Of a stretch of DNA of 64,000 nucleotides, positions 48,446-61,600 are shown one piece after another. The notes under the pieces are model-generated. The model had not been told where the DNA came from. It searched no databases and was given only the letters and a program-made list of their open reading frames with translations. Location of the stretch: contig NC_067301.1 in the NCBI RefSeq assembly GCF_020740795.1, forward strand, positions 124,001 to 188,000, in the 5' to 3' direction. The translations under genes were made by a program, and so were the position numbers. Numbering within the stretch: the stretch's first letter is position 1; the number at the start of each line of letters is the position of its first letter. This DNA is from Apus apus (taxonomy: Eukaryota; Chordata; Aves; Apodiformes; Apodidae).

Positions 48446-49145
48446 ATGGGGAGAGATGAGTAGATAGGTACCCAACATCTGTGGTTTTAAAACAGTTTTC
48501 CTTTCTGCTCCGAGTGTGGGCAACACTCAAAAGAAAACATTTCTGCTTGGGGTGAGGGCCTTGGGGGGCATAGAGGGGGGAAGAAATGGTGAGGGTTGCT
48601 GGTGTGTACAGGTTTTGTGGAGCAGCTGCCAGCATGGGAGCTGCTGGCAGGGCCTTGATTCTGAGCTGGTGGCACCAAGCAGGGTTGTGGAGCTCTGGGC
48701 TGGCCTTGAACTGGGACAGGAACTAGGCTGGACTTGAACTGGGACAGGACTGGGCTAGCAGTGCCACACCAGGGAACACCAGTGGGCAGCAGCTCCCTTC
48801 AGCAGGAGACCCAGAGAGTTTGCTAAAAAGTAGAGAGTCCCCCTCAAACATGCTGCTCTGCGCTCCAGATGAAGGCCACACTGGGACACAGCAGCACAAA
48901 GGGCTGGATCCAGGACCATGTTGTTGCCTTTTGTGAATCCCACCATGCTCCTGGGGCTGCAGGCCCGCTGGCACATAGGGCTGTGGGCTGTTCAGAGTAC
49001 AATCTGTAAGAAATAAGACACTACTTACAAGCAGATCAGGTAGTGGAGAAAACACTTTTTTTTTTTTCATGGTTGGTTACAGTGAGTGAAGGACTACATC
49101 ACTCTCAAACTAGGCTGGAAGAGACGTGCTTAAAAAAAGGCACAC
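48446..49145. other. Intergenic region between CR1 and CAMTA1 3' end
   Basis: No gene was recognised. A short direct repeat of CTTGAACTGGGACAGGA with a 28-bp period lies at about 48705-48749, and a poly(T) run at about 49056-49068. Confidence 0.5.
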
Positions 49146-51109
49146 ACTTTGTATGGGGAAATTTTCTTTGTTTTTAATTTACAGCAGAAAGAATATAAAG
49201 CATTCAGAAAACATTTTCCATATTTTAAGGGCAATTCAAAACATTTTGCATGGTTCCAGCAGCTGAGTTCTTCAACAGATCCATTGATTCAGTGATGCTT
49301 TACATGCACGGTTACAAAAATAAAACCTACAAAAGAGAAGACATCTATACTAGTTTTACATGCAAGTCTTGGGGACCCCCCAGTGGGCACCAGCTATTGT
49401 GTGGAACTGCCATAAGCGTGCAACCAGAGAGGGGGTTCATGTTATATTCTGTATTTCTTTCACACAGTACTACTGCTGTCGAATGTGTTTCACAAAGGAG
49501 CAATTCCATTATCAGAAGACAGAAGACCTGGCTCCTGGAACTTGGGAATTTGAATTTTCCCGGAAAGCTGCACTTACTTATCTTCCGTGAAAATATAAGT
49601 TCCACAACCAAGAGAAGGGTGAACAGAATCACTTCACTGCAAGGGGGTCGTTCTGACTCCCCACAGATACACTGAAGGGTTATGGCCCGACACAACAAAG
49701 CACTGGGAAGCTGTACCATGCCTCAAGCATGCAAGCAGTTCTGCTGCGCCCTGGAATTGCTTGCATGTTCAACAGCAAGTACAAGCTTAAATGTTTGGCT
49801 GAAGCAGGATCTAGATTAGTAGATACACCACCAGGCCCATGGATCTGGAAGAGTAATTTGAAATAGCTCTGTATATTACTGAATCATTTTCTGTAAAGAC
49901 AGGGATTTAAAACATTTGCACTGAGGTCACTACTCTTGTTAGGAAAAGGTCGATTCTATATTGTCACGTATTGGTTAATGGGAGCAACATTTCCATTTCA
50001 AAATGTCAGATATTTTCCAGTATTAATACAGAGCATTTCCAATTCATTCCTAGGGAGATTCTTCGGCTTCTCCTGTTCTGTTTTTCCTTGAGAGAAAAAT
50101 TTAATGGTTGAAGTCCCAATTCCATACAGTAAATGGAGGCTGTGAGGCTGCCCACGGGCACAGTGTGAGCACTAGGCCATTTGTTTTTCTTTTTTTCCCT
50201 TTTTTTTTTTTTTTTTTAATTGAATCAGGTCATAAAGCAGCAGTTCAGAAATGTACAAGAGAATTCTGATAATGAGCTATAGCACATCTACTGTAATTCA
50301 ATGCTGGCAGTGAAAAGAAGTAATTAAAAACAGGTACAATTATAGAAAAGGCACCAAGAGCACTGACCCCAGTTTTTTTTTTGCCACAATCTTTGTTTTT
50401 ACTCTTCTTTTAAAGACACCAGTTTAAAAGCTTCTTATGTGTGAATATTTTTAGGCTTCACAACAAGCCTTGCGTTTAAACATTGCAGTTGGTGGCCGGG
50501 ATCAAGCAAGAACAACTATTCCAAAACTAGCAATCTCAAATTTACACCAGTCCATTCAGAGGTTTTAAACTGTCACGAACAAAACAAACACACAGGAGCA
50601 GTTTCTGATCTCAGACACACGTACACAACCCACGTTAACGACATGGACTTTAGGAGTTTCTGCCCTTACATTCCTGTGTAATAAAGATCAGAACCTCGTT
50701 CCCATTTTTGAGAATTTGTGACAGTTTTAAATTAGTAGTTCAATTTAAAAAAAATCTAATTTCTTTGGCTCCTCACTATGTGGAAATAGCAATATACCAT
50801 GACACCCCTACAAGATCAGTTTGCATCTTTTTTTAAGTTTTATTTCATTTTTTAAATTTTTTGTGCAATTTTTATTACATTTTCTGACTTCCAGCAGGAG
50901 ATATGAAAATGTGAAACATATTTTTCTACTTTCATACTATTTCTTTTTTTTTTTTTTTTCATTTTATGTTCATTCTAAGTGTTCTTTATTGGAGTGAGTG
51001 TATGGTGTTAAGCTAGATACATTTTTTTGTACTCTTATGATTATCTGCTTTGCAAAATTAACTTAATTTTCTTAAGCAATATTAGCATTCACATTACTTG
51101 GCACCATTG

Positions 51110-51271
51110 GCAAAAAAAAAAAAAACAACAACAAAAAAAAAAAAACGGGGAAAAAAAAAAAAAGGAAGGAATAAATTAAATCCAACCAAACCAAACTCCT
51201 GGTAGCCAAAATCAAATGTAAACATATCCTTTTTTTTTTTTTTTTTCTTTTTTTTTTCCTTTTTTTTTTAA
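51110..51271. repeat. CAMTA1: Paired A-rich and T-rich tracts in CAMTA1 3'UTR
   Basis: A-rich runs at about 51113-51163 are followed about 65 bp later by T-rich runs at about 51230-51271 (+ strand view). The two are broadly complementary, so an RNA could fold on itself here. The same layout makes the region prone to length errors in sequencing. Confidence 0.8.
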
Positions 51272-51349
51272 AGTAATGTTGCTCTGCCTTTTTTTTTCCT
51301 AAGTCTAAATACAGTAGCTCTTTTTTGCCATTTAGTCATGCTTTAGCAA

Positions 51350-51372
51350 AAATGTTCTTCTAAAGAACATTT
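51350..51372. repeat. CAMTA1: 10-bp perfect inverted repeat with 3-nt loop
   Basis: AAATGTTCTT, a CTA spacer and AAGAACATTT form a perfect hairpin within the CAMTA1 3'UTR. Confidence 0.9.
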
Positions 51373-52623
51373 AAAATAAAGTTTCTTATAGTGAAATAAA
51401 GTTTTTGTTTCATTTTACAGACCATAGCCACTAATGCTTTGCTTTGTTCATTTCTTTTTCGAGTTCATGCACATATCTCTTTGTTTTAATATATACAATA
51501 TGTACAAACAATACATCCACACTCTTCTCGTTCATTCAGACAAAACTATACAAATAATAATTTTATCTTGCCAAGTTATTGACCCTTTGTGAATAAAATA
51601 TTTAGTAATTAATCAATATATTCCCTTTCAAATATTTTTTCTCATTTTCCATGTCTACCTTCTATATTTACAGAAACTGCCCAGATTTTGATGAAGTAGC
51701 CAAAATAAGAAATTTACTGGCCAGAATGCAGCACCACTCTGATCTTTAGGTGGTATAAAACGTCCAGGCAACATATGTATGTGACTCTGCAAAATGACAA
51801 GAGGTTTAACAAGTACTTAAAATAAAAAGCTACATGTTTTACAAATTATTTTAAGAACTTAATTAAAAAAATAGTACATGAAAGTAAGGCTAGAAAATAA
51901 AGTGCTGAATATGAGAGAAAGTACATGACAATTGATATGTTTGCAGGTTCTAGTAAAAATACCAAAAAAACTTTTTAAAACTTGCTCCAGCTGCTCTCTC
52001 CGTTCCTCGTGCATTACCCGTTTATCTCACACCAACCCCTCTTGTAAGTTCCCACGGGATGTATTAAAAACCTGCAGATTTAAAAAGTTGCATTAAGTGT
52101 GCTGTAGAGGTTTAAATAAAACACAACGGACAGAAGTGCGAAGGAAATGAGGATGCATGGACCCAATAAAGATGTACTGATCTAAGCCCCTTCACTGAGA
52201 CTCTCAAAGCTTCAGTTTCTTGGAGATGACTGACAGGTGCAGGAACAGCATTCTTGTGTTGCTTGTGCATTCCCACCTTTTCTTAACAATATTTTTGGTA
52301 TAATATTTGTACAGTTCCACATGTTGTTTAGTACAGCCCTATATGAAAAGGATAATTAATCGCTCCTTCCTTCTTGGAGAATGAAGCAACTCACAATTTC
52401 CTCCTGGTGTCTTTTGTTTTCCCCACGATCCAACAGAAGATTGAGTTCCAAGATGTCTTGCCGAACAAATTAAAAGTTGTCCATGAAAGTGCAAATGCAA
52501 TGACCAAAACATTACTGTTAAAATACTGCAGCTGGTATTTCCAGAACTGCAGTGGGTATTTTTGTTGTTGTTGTTGCATGTCTCTGCTAAAAACAGAAAA
52601 TGGAAACAGTCTGAAAAGCAATG

Positions 52624-52687
52624 TCACATTGCTATGGGATGCTGCTGCGTATCTTCAAGTTCCTTGGCCTTTTTCAATTCTTTCACT
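52624..52687 (-). CDS. CAMTA1: CAMTA1 terminal coding exon (20 codons plus stop)
   Basis: After the acceptor TTTTTTCAG the exon reads VKELKKAKELEDTQQHPIAM and then TGA at 52626-52624. This differs from the human CAMTA1 C-terminus, as I recall it, at two residues (I to T and L to I). The first base completes a split codon from the previous exon, which is not in the window. CAMTA1 is a calmodulin-binding transcription activator of neurons and muscle; this C-terminal piece follows the IQ-motif region. Orientation and position next to VAMP3 match the human order. Confidence 0.93.
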
Positions 52688-55600
52688 CTGAAAAAACAAA
52701 GAGGAGCTATATAACACTTCTATTGCAAATCTCTTTCAAGACAGCAAATTGAAAATGACTCCTTGCTCTAACCTCCCGTGCAAAAGAGCCAGCTTGCAGA
52801 GCAACGACAGGAGGGTAACATGTTCCTGACACCTTAAACAGTTGGAAGCGCAAGAACGAGCCACTGGAAATCTGAGACAAACATTTGCAAAGACAGATTT
52901 ATGTCCAGCTACTGTTTTTTCCTGATATTTGCCACTGTAGCTGGACTTCCTTCTGGTACTGTCCTATTTAATTGCTCGGGTACTTTTTTTTGACTGCTGC
53001 TCATTAACTGATTCTGCAGCTGCCTGCTACTCCAGCTGTTATGGCAACCTTGACCTCTTCTCTTTGTTCATCGCTGAAGCAGCAATGCTTGCCTGTGGTG
53101 CCCACACAGCACAGGAAAACAGGGCAGCTTGGTGCTGATAGAGAATCTCACCTAAGAAAGTGTTTGTATGCAAGTAGGAAGAACTTGTTTGGGTGTGAAG
53201 AAAGATAATTTACTTCACACTTACTCCAGCTGCTAGCAGCTATGTTCCCTAGCACGTTGCTGGTAGTAAGACTTGTGGGTTTTTTCCCAGTCAGCAGTGG
53301 AGGACACTGTGTGCCAAGAAAGATGAACCTTCAAGGTGGAAAGAGTCACTCTCACTGGATGTGGCCTGATGTTTCAGTTCTCAACTCTTTGAAGTGCATG
53401 CAGTACATTACCTCCTCTAGCACTTGTTAGTGCAAGAACTAAATAATCACTGAAAGCTGAAATAAGTGAAAATTAAAAGATGAAGATAAAGGAGTAATTT
53501 CAATCCCATCAAGTAAAGCAGAATTCTGCATTGGTGCTGGAGTAGCAGCCATCCTCTGCTCAGGCTGACAAACCAGCTGCATGTCAGTGCTCCCTGCAAA
53601 AAAGCCAAAACACATCCACAGGGACTCCCTGTGCTGCCCCCAAACTTGAAGACAGCTGAGCCTGCAGCAGCTGGGTTCTGCCTTCTTTTGCAGAGAGCTC
53701 CTTTCTGCAACACCATCCCTTTGCCGCCTGCCTCCACATGTCCTTCCTCCACTGAGGACCATCCCAAAAGCCCAAATTAAGGTGATTTAGCAGAGCATGT
53801 ACATGCCCAACTGATGTTGCAAAAACTTGAAAGAATAAATAATGAAGGTATGGTTCAAAGAACTGCGTTAGAACTGCAAGCTGGTGTAACAGAATCCAGC
53901 TAAGAATGAATTAATTTAACAAAGCCTAAGTAAATACAGATAGTAGAAGATGCTGGGAAAGTTAATCAGCAACAATGCCAGTTTGTAGCTTTTGTACAAA
54001 GACACAGACTCACATATCCTCTTTTGGCTCTTGCCTCAGCCTACCAATATAAGGATATAGCAAAGGCTATAAACTGACCTCTATAAATACACCTCCATTT
54101 CACTTTTGTTTTTTCTGCATGTACTATTACTGTAATTCACAGTCAAAAGGGAGCTGGCTGCTTTTAACTCACTGTTTTAGCTGACTCAAAGCTTTAGCAC
54201 TTGGTGTTCTTTGTGAAACCGGGGGAAACAAGAGGCAACAAATCAATCACACTAACGAATATGCAGGTCGGATCTTTGCTTATTACCTTAATTCCACTGA
54301 ACTGTTTGAGAATGTCACGTATGGAAAGACAGAGGACTCTGCTAGTCCAAATGCACAAGCTGTTTTGGAGCCTGACAACATACATCCAGGGGGCCATGGC
54401 ACTCCTCCAAACCCCGTGTCCGGCAAGGGGCACCTGGATACAGCTCTCGCCTGAGAAGTGCTCTGATCCCTGGGCTGAGGAAGGGGCAAGGCAGCAAGCA
54501 GCACCACTGGTTCCAAAGTTCCACCTGGGTAGTGCTGTGCTGAGCCTCAATGCCTGCTACACCTTTATAGAGAAATTTTATATGGAGAAATGGTGGCTCT
54601 AGGGAAGCTGGTGTCTAAAGGACCCTGTTGGCATTGGGGGGTTTCTGCATTGCACAGCAGCTGCAGCAGCAAGCCTCTAGTCCAGGTCACTTCGTCATCA
54701 TAGGAAACAGGCGGAAATTCTTCAGTGTAAGGGTAGTGAGACACTGGAACAGGCTGCCTAGAAATGTTGTGGGGGCTCCATCCCCAGAGGTGTTAAAGGA
54801 CAGGTTGAATGGGGCTCTAAGCAGCCTGTTCTAGTGGGAGGTGTCCCTGCCCATGCAGGGGAGTTGGAACTCGATGATGTTTAAGGTCCATTCCAACTCC
54901 AAACATTCTGTGATTCTGTGAAACACAAGAGGACTGGTACAGTAAACTGAGAATGCTCATGGATTACAGCTGACCACCTTCAGCCTATCTAGTTTTCCCT
55001 CTTTTTTTGCAGCAGAAAAACAGCCTCTCCCGTGAAACTCCTACTCATATCTCTATTACTGCACTGCTTAAGAGCAGAAGGTGAACCAAGATCACTCCTT
55101 GCTAGAAAACTCTGCTTTGCCTCTGTGCACTAGGTAATTTTTAAGGCTTAGATTGTGTTCAAGAAACCATCTATTAATGCATGATTTGCAGTGCAACTTC
55201 CAAGTGTTTTGTGTTGCACTTCGGTACTGTAATGTAAAATTAATCTGTTATTGTAGATCTCTTACTGAGAACATGCATATTAGATAAGCTGGTGGCTCTT
55301 TTGCTGAAACATGCTATACCTTAGTTTAGCACTTCAACATGCAAAGACTACACTACTGAAGCACTTTTGCTGGAAGAATGCAAGACATGCTTTGCTTCAC
55401 ACTTCAACCTACAGCATGCAGTATCTGTACTGGTGCAGACATATCGAATCTGTTTAACTGCAGCACACATGCCAATGGAAGTTAAATACTACAGCACTCA
55501 ACATTTGCACTAGTACAGATCTTATTAAGAAATATGCAACACTTTTCATTGGTCAAGTTTACTTTACACTGGCTTACAGATTTTCAGGCTTACAAAAATG

Positions 55601-58600
55601 TTGCAAGTGCAATGATAATTACTACTTAAATCCACAAGAACATACTAGTACAGAACTTCTCTACAGCAAAGTTACAGATTTGGAAATTTGTCATGGGTGC
55701 TTTACTGAAAGTTGCTGTTAAGTACATAAAACTGACTTAAACTCTGCGTTCCACAGCATTTACAAACTTAAGAATCAACTTAAGATGATGACCATCCAAA
55801 TTTAGTAAACTACCACATTTTTAGAATTAACCTTTGCGTTCAGTACACATAACTCTGCATGTGCTGCACTAAAAATGGGAGAGCAGGTAGGTGCTACAAG
55901 TTCTCTACTCGTATGTACACTGCCCGGGAGGTATGAAGACCTGCAGCCTGTGGCTCAGAAGAGCTGGCACTGAGAGGCCCAGGAAGTCTCCCCTCTCCTG
56001 GCCACAGGCTCGAGGCTGCTCTGCTCAGCTGCAGATCTGCAGCGTAGCACAGCCAGAGTGGAACTGAAGGACCTCCAACTGCTACCAGGAACTGAGCAAA
56101 TCCAAGGACAGACCAACACTTGGGAAGCACTGAAGTGTTGTTGGGAATGCCCTGCTTCTCCCCCAAACCAGGGCTAACCATCAAGTCCCAGAATCAGTGT
56201 ACACATCAAGCAAGTTAACCCACCTTTTTATAATTTTAAATAACTGTTCTTTCAACAAGCCTCTGTATTGCTTTATCAAGAGAACCTAAAACTAACTGCT
56301 TTCAACTAACTAATTATTTATTGGATAGTCTGTACTGCAGCCTTTCCTGTGTCTTAGAAGTCCTTTTAGTCTGCATTTAACCCTTCTTTTATTTTTAACT
56401 AAGTTTCTTACTTGGTGGTACTTTGACTTGATTTTGTTACAACAATATAAAATGTCAACATAAGTGTGCAGCTAGTGTTTCCTCTCATTAATGCTGGGTG
56501 GAACAATCCCTCTAAATTTTCATATGCTGTTTGACCAGGGAAGAATTTTGAACAAATTAGGATCCTTGAAAGTAGAAATCTGCTGCGTGATGCTAGGAGA
56601 GGTTTTAAGTGAACAATATAGCATTGCCTTAATGCTAGAAGGCAATCTTCTTTGGTTCATACTTTTCCACTCAAACTCCGGCAGGGGAAGAGGGCCCAAG
56701 GGTAGCACTTGGCAGTTACAAGTATTAATAAACTGCTCTAAGAAGAAGAACACTACTGGAATTTACAGAATGGTGCATCAGAAGGGATGTTGCTAGAGAA
56801 GATGTTTCAATCCAGTTTGGTAGACTTACAGTGAGACTTTTTTTCTTTTTTAAATAACTGAAAAAATGAGAGCGCTAAGAGCAAGTCACACCAGCAGGCC
56901 ACATGCTGATGGATGGTGTGCAATCCTCCCCAGAGGTCTACAGGCACTGGCATCCTGGTTTAGACTACTTCTGGAAGTGTCTCTAGCTGCAAGGGGGCTA
57001 GAGGTGAGGACAGGTAAAGTGGTGCATGGGCTGGAAGCCAGAGTGCACCAGGAAGGGTAACAAGCTCTGGCTGTTGCAAGACTCCAAACAAGAAGTACCA
57101 TCCTACTTCAGCCACTACTGAAACCATGCACAGACTTGCAAGGACCATACATTTGGTTTTGCACTGATGAACCCTTCAACAAAAACCTCCTCAAATAACA
57201 TTTTCTCTAGACACAAGGCACCTCCAAGGTACAGAGTCATTCCCCTAGCAATTGCTGAAGAGCAGGTGGAAGGAAAAAGCACGTGCAGTAGAGATGACCA
57301 CTGATAAGGCGTCTGATTTCCCAGCTGTGGTGCTGATGCACAGAAAGGGAAAAGAAGATGATTTCAACTGCGAGCTTTGAACTCTGACACTCGGGAGTTA
57401 CGTCCCAGTTCCCAGACTGCTCCAGCCAGACAAAGCTTCTGCTCTTTGAACTCTTAATTGGACACCGCACAGGAGGTTGCATCATCACGTGCTGAAGCAA
57501 TGTGGAAAGCAACAGCCCCAGAAGCAGCAGCAGCTCCTGTCCCCATGTGCCCTCCCCAGTTGTGTATGGGATTGTCAGCAAATGAATCACACCTACTTAG
57601 AAAAAGTTACAGCAAACGATGGCTTCATGGGTAAAGCATAACACAAAGCTGCTTCATCAGATTTACTCCATAATGCCCAGCCAGGGAAATGTTTAATGAA
57701 TCTGAATGCTGAAGATCAGTATAAAGGATGGTGCAGGAGCCAGAGAAGGCTGCCTGGCAAGTTACCTGTTGCTCTGAGAGCTGAAATGGCCTGTGGGACT
57801 TTTAAGAAAAGGGAACTCTTGCCTTTTTCCAGATATCTCATTTGGGCAGCAAAACAAAAAAGACAGAAAGGCCCAATAAGAAAGACACCCCAGAGCACAC
57901 GGTCTGCGATTTAACACACTCATTTGAGCTCCAAATACCTTCAGCCCCTGCAAGAGGTAAATGAAAAAAAAAAAAAATTACTTTGAAAAACTTTTGTTGC
58001 AGGTATGGTGATGCACATCCCAATATGACATTCTCTCATTGTCCTGAACTTGAACAAATGGGTCTTTCAATCCTTAAAATTTTCCCCCCTTCTCAATCTT
58101 ACTATGAGACATAAGAAACCAGGTACTTAAATGTAATGGCTGCTGCATAGCACATATTAAAAACAGAAAAAATTGAAGTCCTAGGTGCACAGGAGTGGGA
58201 AAGGGTTTGCTACTGAAATGTCAAGAGAGGGAAGGGTATGCAAAGAACAACACAATATAGTAGATGTTGATTATTCAGGTATGAAATAAAGTTGTACTTA
58301 CCAGAGGAACTGACTTCAGGTATTACATGCATGCTCCCCAAAACAGAGAGCAGCTTTTAGTCAAGCCATAAGAAAGGGGGTAGGGGCAAGGGGATCTATT
58401 TCAAAATGAAAGATGCTGTGAACGAATACATTATTACTCATAATCACAGATAACAAGTGGCACGTGCTCTGCCCCAGAGAGGCAGAAGTTTCACCACAGG
58501 CAGAGACCAATCAGCCTGCCAGTGGTGTGAGAAGACTTAGTCCTTGAGATCTGCTTCAGACAGCCTGCCAGCCCAGCAGGGCTGGAGGGCTCACAATCCC

Positions 58601-61600
58601 AGCAGCCATGGGGTTTTGTTCATGTCCTACACTTGGACCTTGAGCAAAGCTCTCCTTCACAGAAGGCTGGAGCGGATGATTTAACTGATGAGCAGGGAAA
58701 CATCTGAGAAGTAGGCACCATGCTTAGCTGGAATCTATCCCCTGGAATGGGTTTCCCCAACATGAAAATTATTACTTAAAGGCAACAATAACTGGATTCT
58801 TTTTTTTTTCCTAGAAAATATTTTAAGTTCTACCACAGAAAGACAGCAAGTTTTGTCTCTCATAAGCTGGTCCATAAAATCTCCACCTCTCCTTCTTTAC
58901 CAATCCTGGTGTCATGTAACCCAAACAAATCCATATAAATTAGCAAAATCAATTTGAAAAGAGGTTTTCAAACTGAAACATGGAGGCAAATGCTACAGTC
59001 ATTTATCTGCACAGGCAGACTGCTCAAGCACAGTGTCAGTGCACAGAATCCATCAAATCTGTGTCTCTGGGTGCATGTTTGCGTGCATTCCTGCAGCATA
59101 TATGGATGTGTCAGCTTGTGCACATCTGAAGAGCCTGAAATACTGTCCTGATGTGCATGCACGCCAGCAGTGTATGCACCTAGGTTGCTATCAAAATGCA
59201 AAGCAGCAAAGAATCATTTGCTGTAATAGACTTATTTTGGCAGAACAGCAGCTAATACATTTTGTGATAGTTCACAGCTTCTTTCTTCCAGATAAGCAGA
59301 GAACTCCCTGACTTCCTGATCAATCCCACATCACTTGCCATTCAAGGCATAACCTGCAAATGCTCCCAAACTTCAAGAATCTGCTTCTGGCTAATGTCTC
59401 ATACACTGTTTCACACAAAGCTTGAAAGCACAACAACTATTTCACCTCCAATCCTGACAATCAGCCTGTCAACTGCACCTAGAGCAGAATCCCCACCAGC
59501 ACCTGCAGAGTGTGGCCTCAGGGGTGGCTTCCCCAGCTCTGCTCCAGTCCATGGTGCTGTGCACTGACTGGGGGCCTGGACGCTGCACTTGCTTCTCATT
59601 ACAGTCCCCTCTACGAGTGCACTGACCATGCCACACAGACTAGTTCTAGTTCATCTTGAGACTGCAGCAGGCATCTGCTCTCTAAGCATGGAATCCTAGC
59701 CCTGAATGGAGAGGCACTGTAGCACAATTGCTTTATTCTTCTATGTTCAAGTCATACGTTGCACATTCCTTTCCACTTTGAATCCAACTAGCCCACTTTG
59801 GTGTGCACACTTTAAGTTTATTTTTCCTATTTACAAAAGAAAGGTCTTAAAACATAACCCCTCCTGCCTGACATGCAGTGCTACTCGAGGAGAGGGCAGC
59901 ACAGCTCGCAGCCTGCAGAGCCAGGGCTGTCCTGTGAGCAGCTGCAGGTCTGGACATTGCCTGCTGGGGAGGGAAGGTGAGCTCCACAGCCAACCTCAGC
60001 CAGCTCTGCTCTGCAGCCCGCTGCTCAAGTGGCTGCTAAACAAAATGTCATCATTTGTCTGCAGCACCCATTACTGTCCCATGGATATGGTAACTGATCC
60101 CAAGATTACGGATGGATAAACTTGCTAGTATTTTTTCATATAGAAGTAGACACTTACTTATGTCCTTACAACAGAGGAAGGTCGACTCATCTAATCAGAA
60201 TTATCTTTTTTTCAAATTACTTGCAGTGAATTATATTTTTCAGAAACAAATTATATTTTTTCTTCAAGAGGCTTTTGAAACCAGACACCCAACTGTAGAT
60301 CAAAAACTACCAGCCTGAGTTATACACAAAGAATCAAATTAGTAAAAACATGTCACCCAGACTAACACTGGGAGAATAAAAGCTATTTTTATACAGTTCT
60401 TGAAATAAGCTTCTTCGGTTGTAAAGCACATTACCATGTGTGCCACGGTCTGGAGCTATAGTTTTCCAGATAAAGAGCTTCCCAGTCCTGGTCTCTGCAA
60501 TCAGGAGTAATGATTTTCGTCCTCCATCATGGCAAGATCCATGAAAGCAGCACTTGAACAGTTAAAGCACATCTGGGCCTTTGTCCTAATTTCACCTAGT
60601 TCTTCCTTCATTTGTCATTAGTAAAGAACCCAAAGAGTTACTTGTAAAAAACTGAGGATATGAAACAGAAAATGGTAGCACAAAAGTCACAGTTTGGCAA
60701 GAAATGTCATTAGCTGTTGCTTCTTTGTTAGGCTCAACAATTAAAAAAATAATTATGCCTCCAGCAGGCATAAGCATGATTCAGATTCTCAGTCCTAAGT
60801 TATAATAATTATTTCTGCAATTCAAAGACAGTAAAACTCCATTACCAACAGTTTTATTTTCTGAACACTACGTGGAATCAGGACTCCAGGTGATCCCTCT
60901 CTCTGCCTCTTCCTCCCCTTGTTGAAGGGAGCAGTAATAAGCACACAAACGGTGTTATTTCCAACTGCAGTTTTTGACAAAAACCCTGCTGTCCCAGCCT
61001 CTCAAATGCAAGATGGTACTGAGCCATCCTGCTGCCCACTCGAGCAAGTGGCTGAAAGCCACAACAGCCCCTGCTTGCACAGGGACTGTGCCCTGCCACT
61101 GCAACGTATTCCCACCTCACTGTTGGGCAGCAAACCAGCCTGCAGCTGCAGCTGAGCACAAAGGTGAGTGGACTTTCTTCACGCCGAGAATGAGACTCCT
61201 GACAGAAGCTCACATGGCACTTCCTACAACACAACTATCGCATCTGCATTTCATTTCAGGTTTTCTGTTTTCCTTCCCACTACATAGATTAAACAGCTGA
61301 GAGAAGCATTTGTCAAAAAGCTGGGCCTAGTAAGCTAACAAGGCACGTAACTTACCGAAGACCAACTTCTAGAAGATGACCATTCGTGTTTAACCACCTT
61401 AGGGAGTAAAAAACAATGCGAAGAGCTCTTCTGCTTCTCTCTGGCTGAGGCAGAAACAAATACTCATCTAAAGTAGGCTGCATCTGTGCTGCCAGCTTCC
61501 TATGATCTAGCCTGAACACTGCCACGGTCCCATGACAAAGGACATTGTTACTTATGGTGTGTGAGAGCAGACCTCATTGAGTTGCAGAATCTACTAACAG

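Larger units (their letters stand above)
49150..52623 (-). other. CAMTA1: CAMTA1 3'UTR (candidate extent)
   Basis: This AT-rich non-coding block of about 3.5 kb follows the CAMTA1 stop. Candidate signals on the minus strand are AATAAA at 50985-50990, 50871-50876 and 50839-50844, and the variant ATTAAA at 49173-49178. The most distal gives a length close to my recollection of the human 3'UTR (about 3.3 kb). Long homopolymer A and T tracts lie at 51.11-51.29 kb. Confidence 0.6.

Noticed and set aside
53439-53775. Overlapping minus-strand frames just upstream of the CAMTA1 terminal exon
   Set aside because: They do not resemble the CAMTA1 penultimate exon, and three frames are open at once, which is typical of chance.
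54194-54550. 118-codon minus-strand frame in the CAMTA1 intron
   Set aside because: No recognisable domain, no splice logic linking it to CAMTA1, and open frames also occur on the + strand over the same bases.
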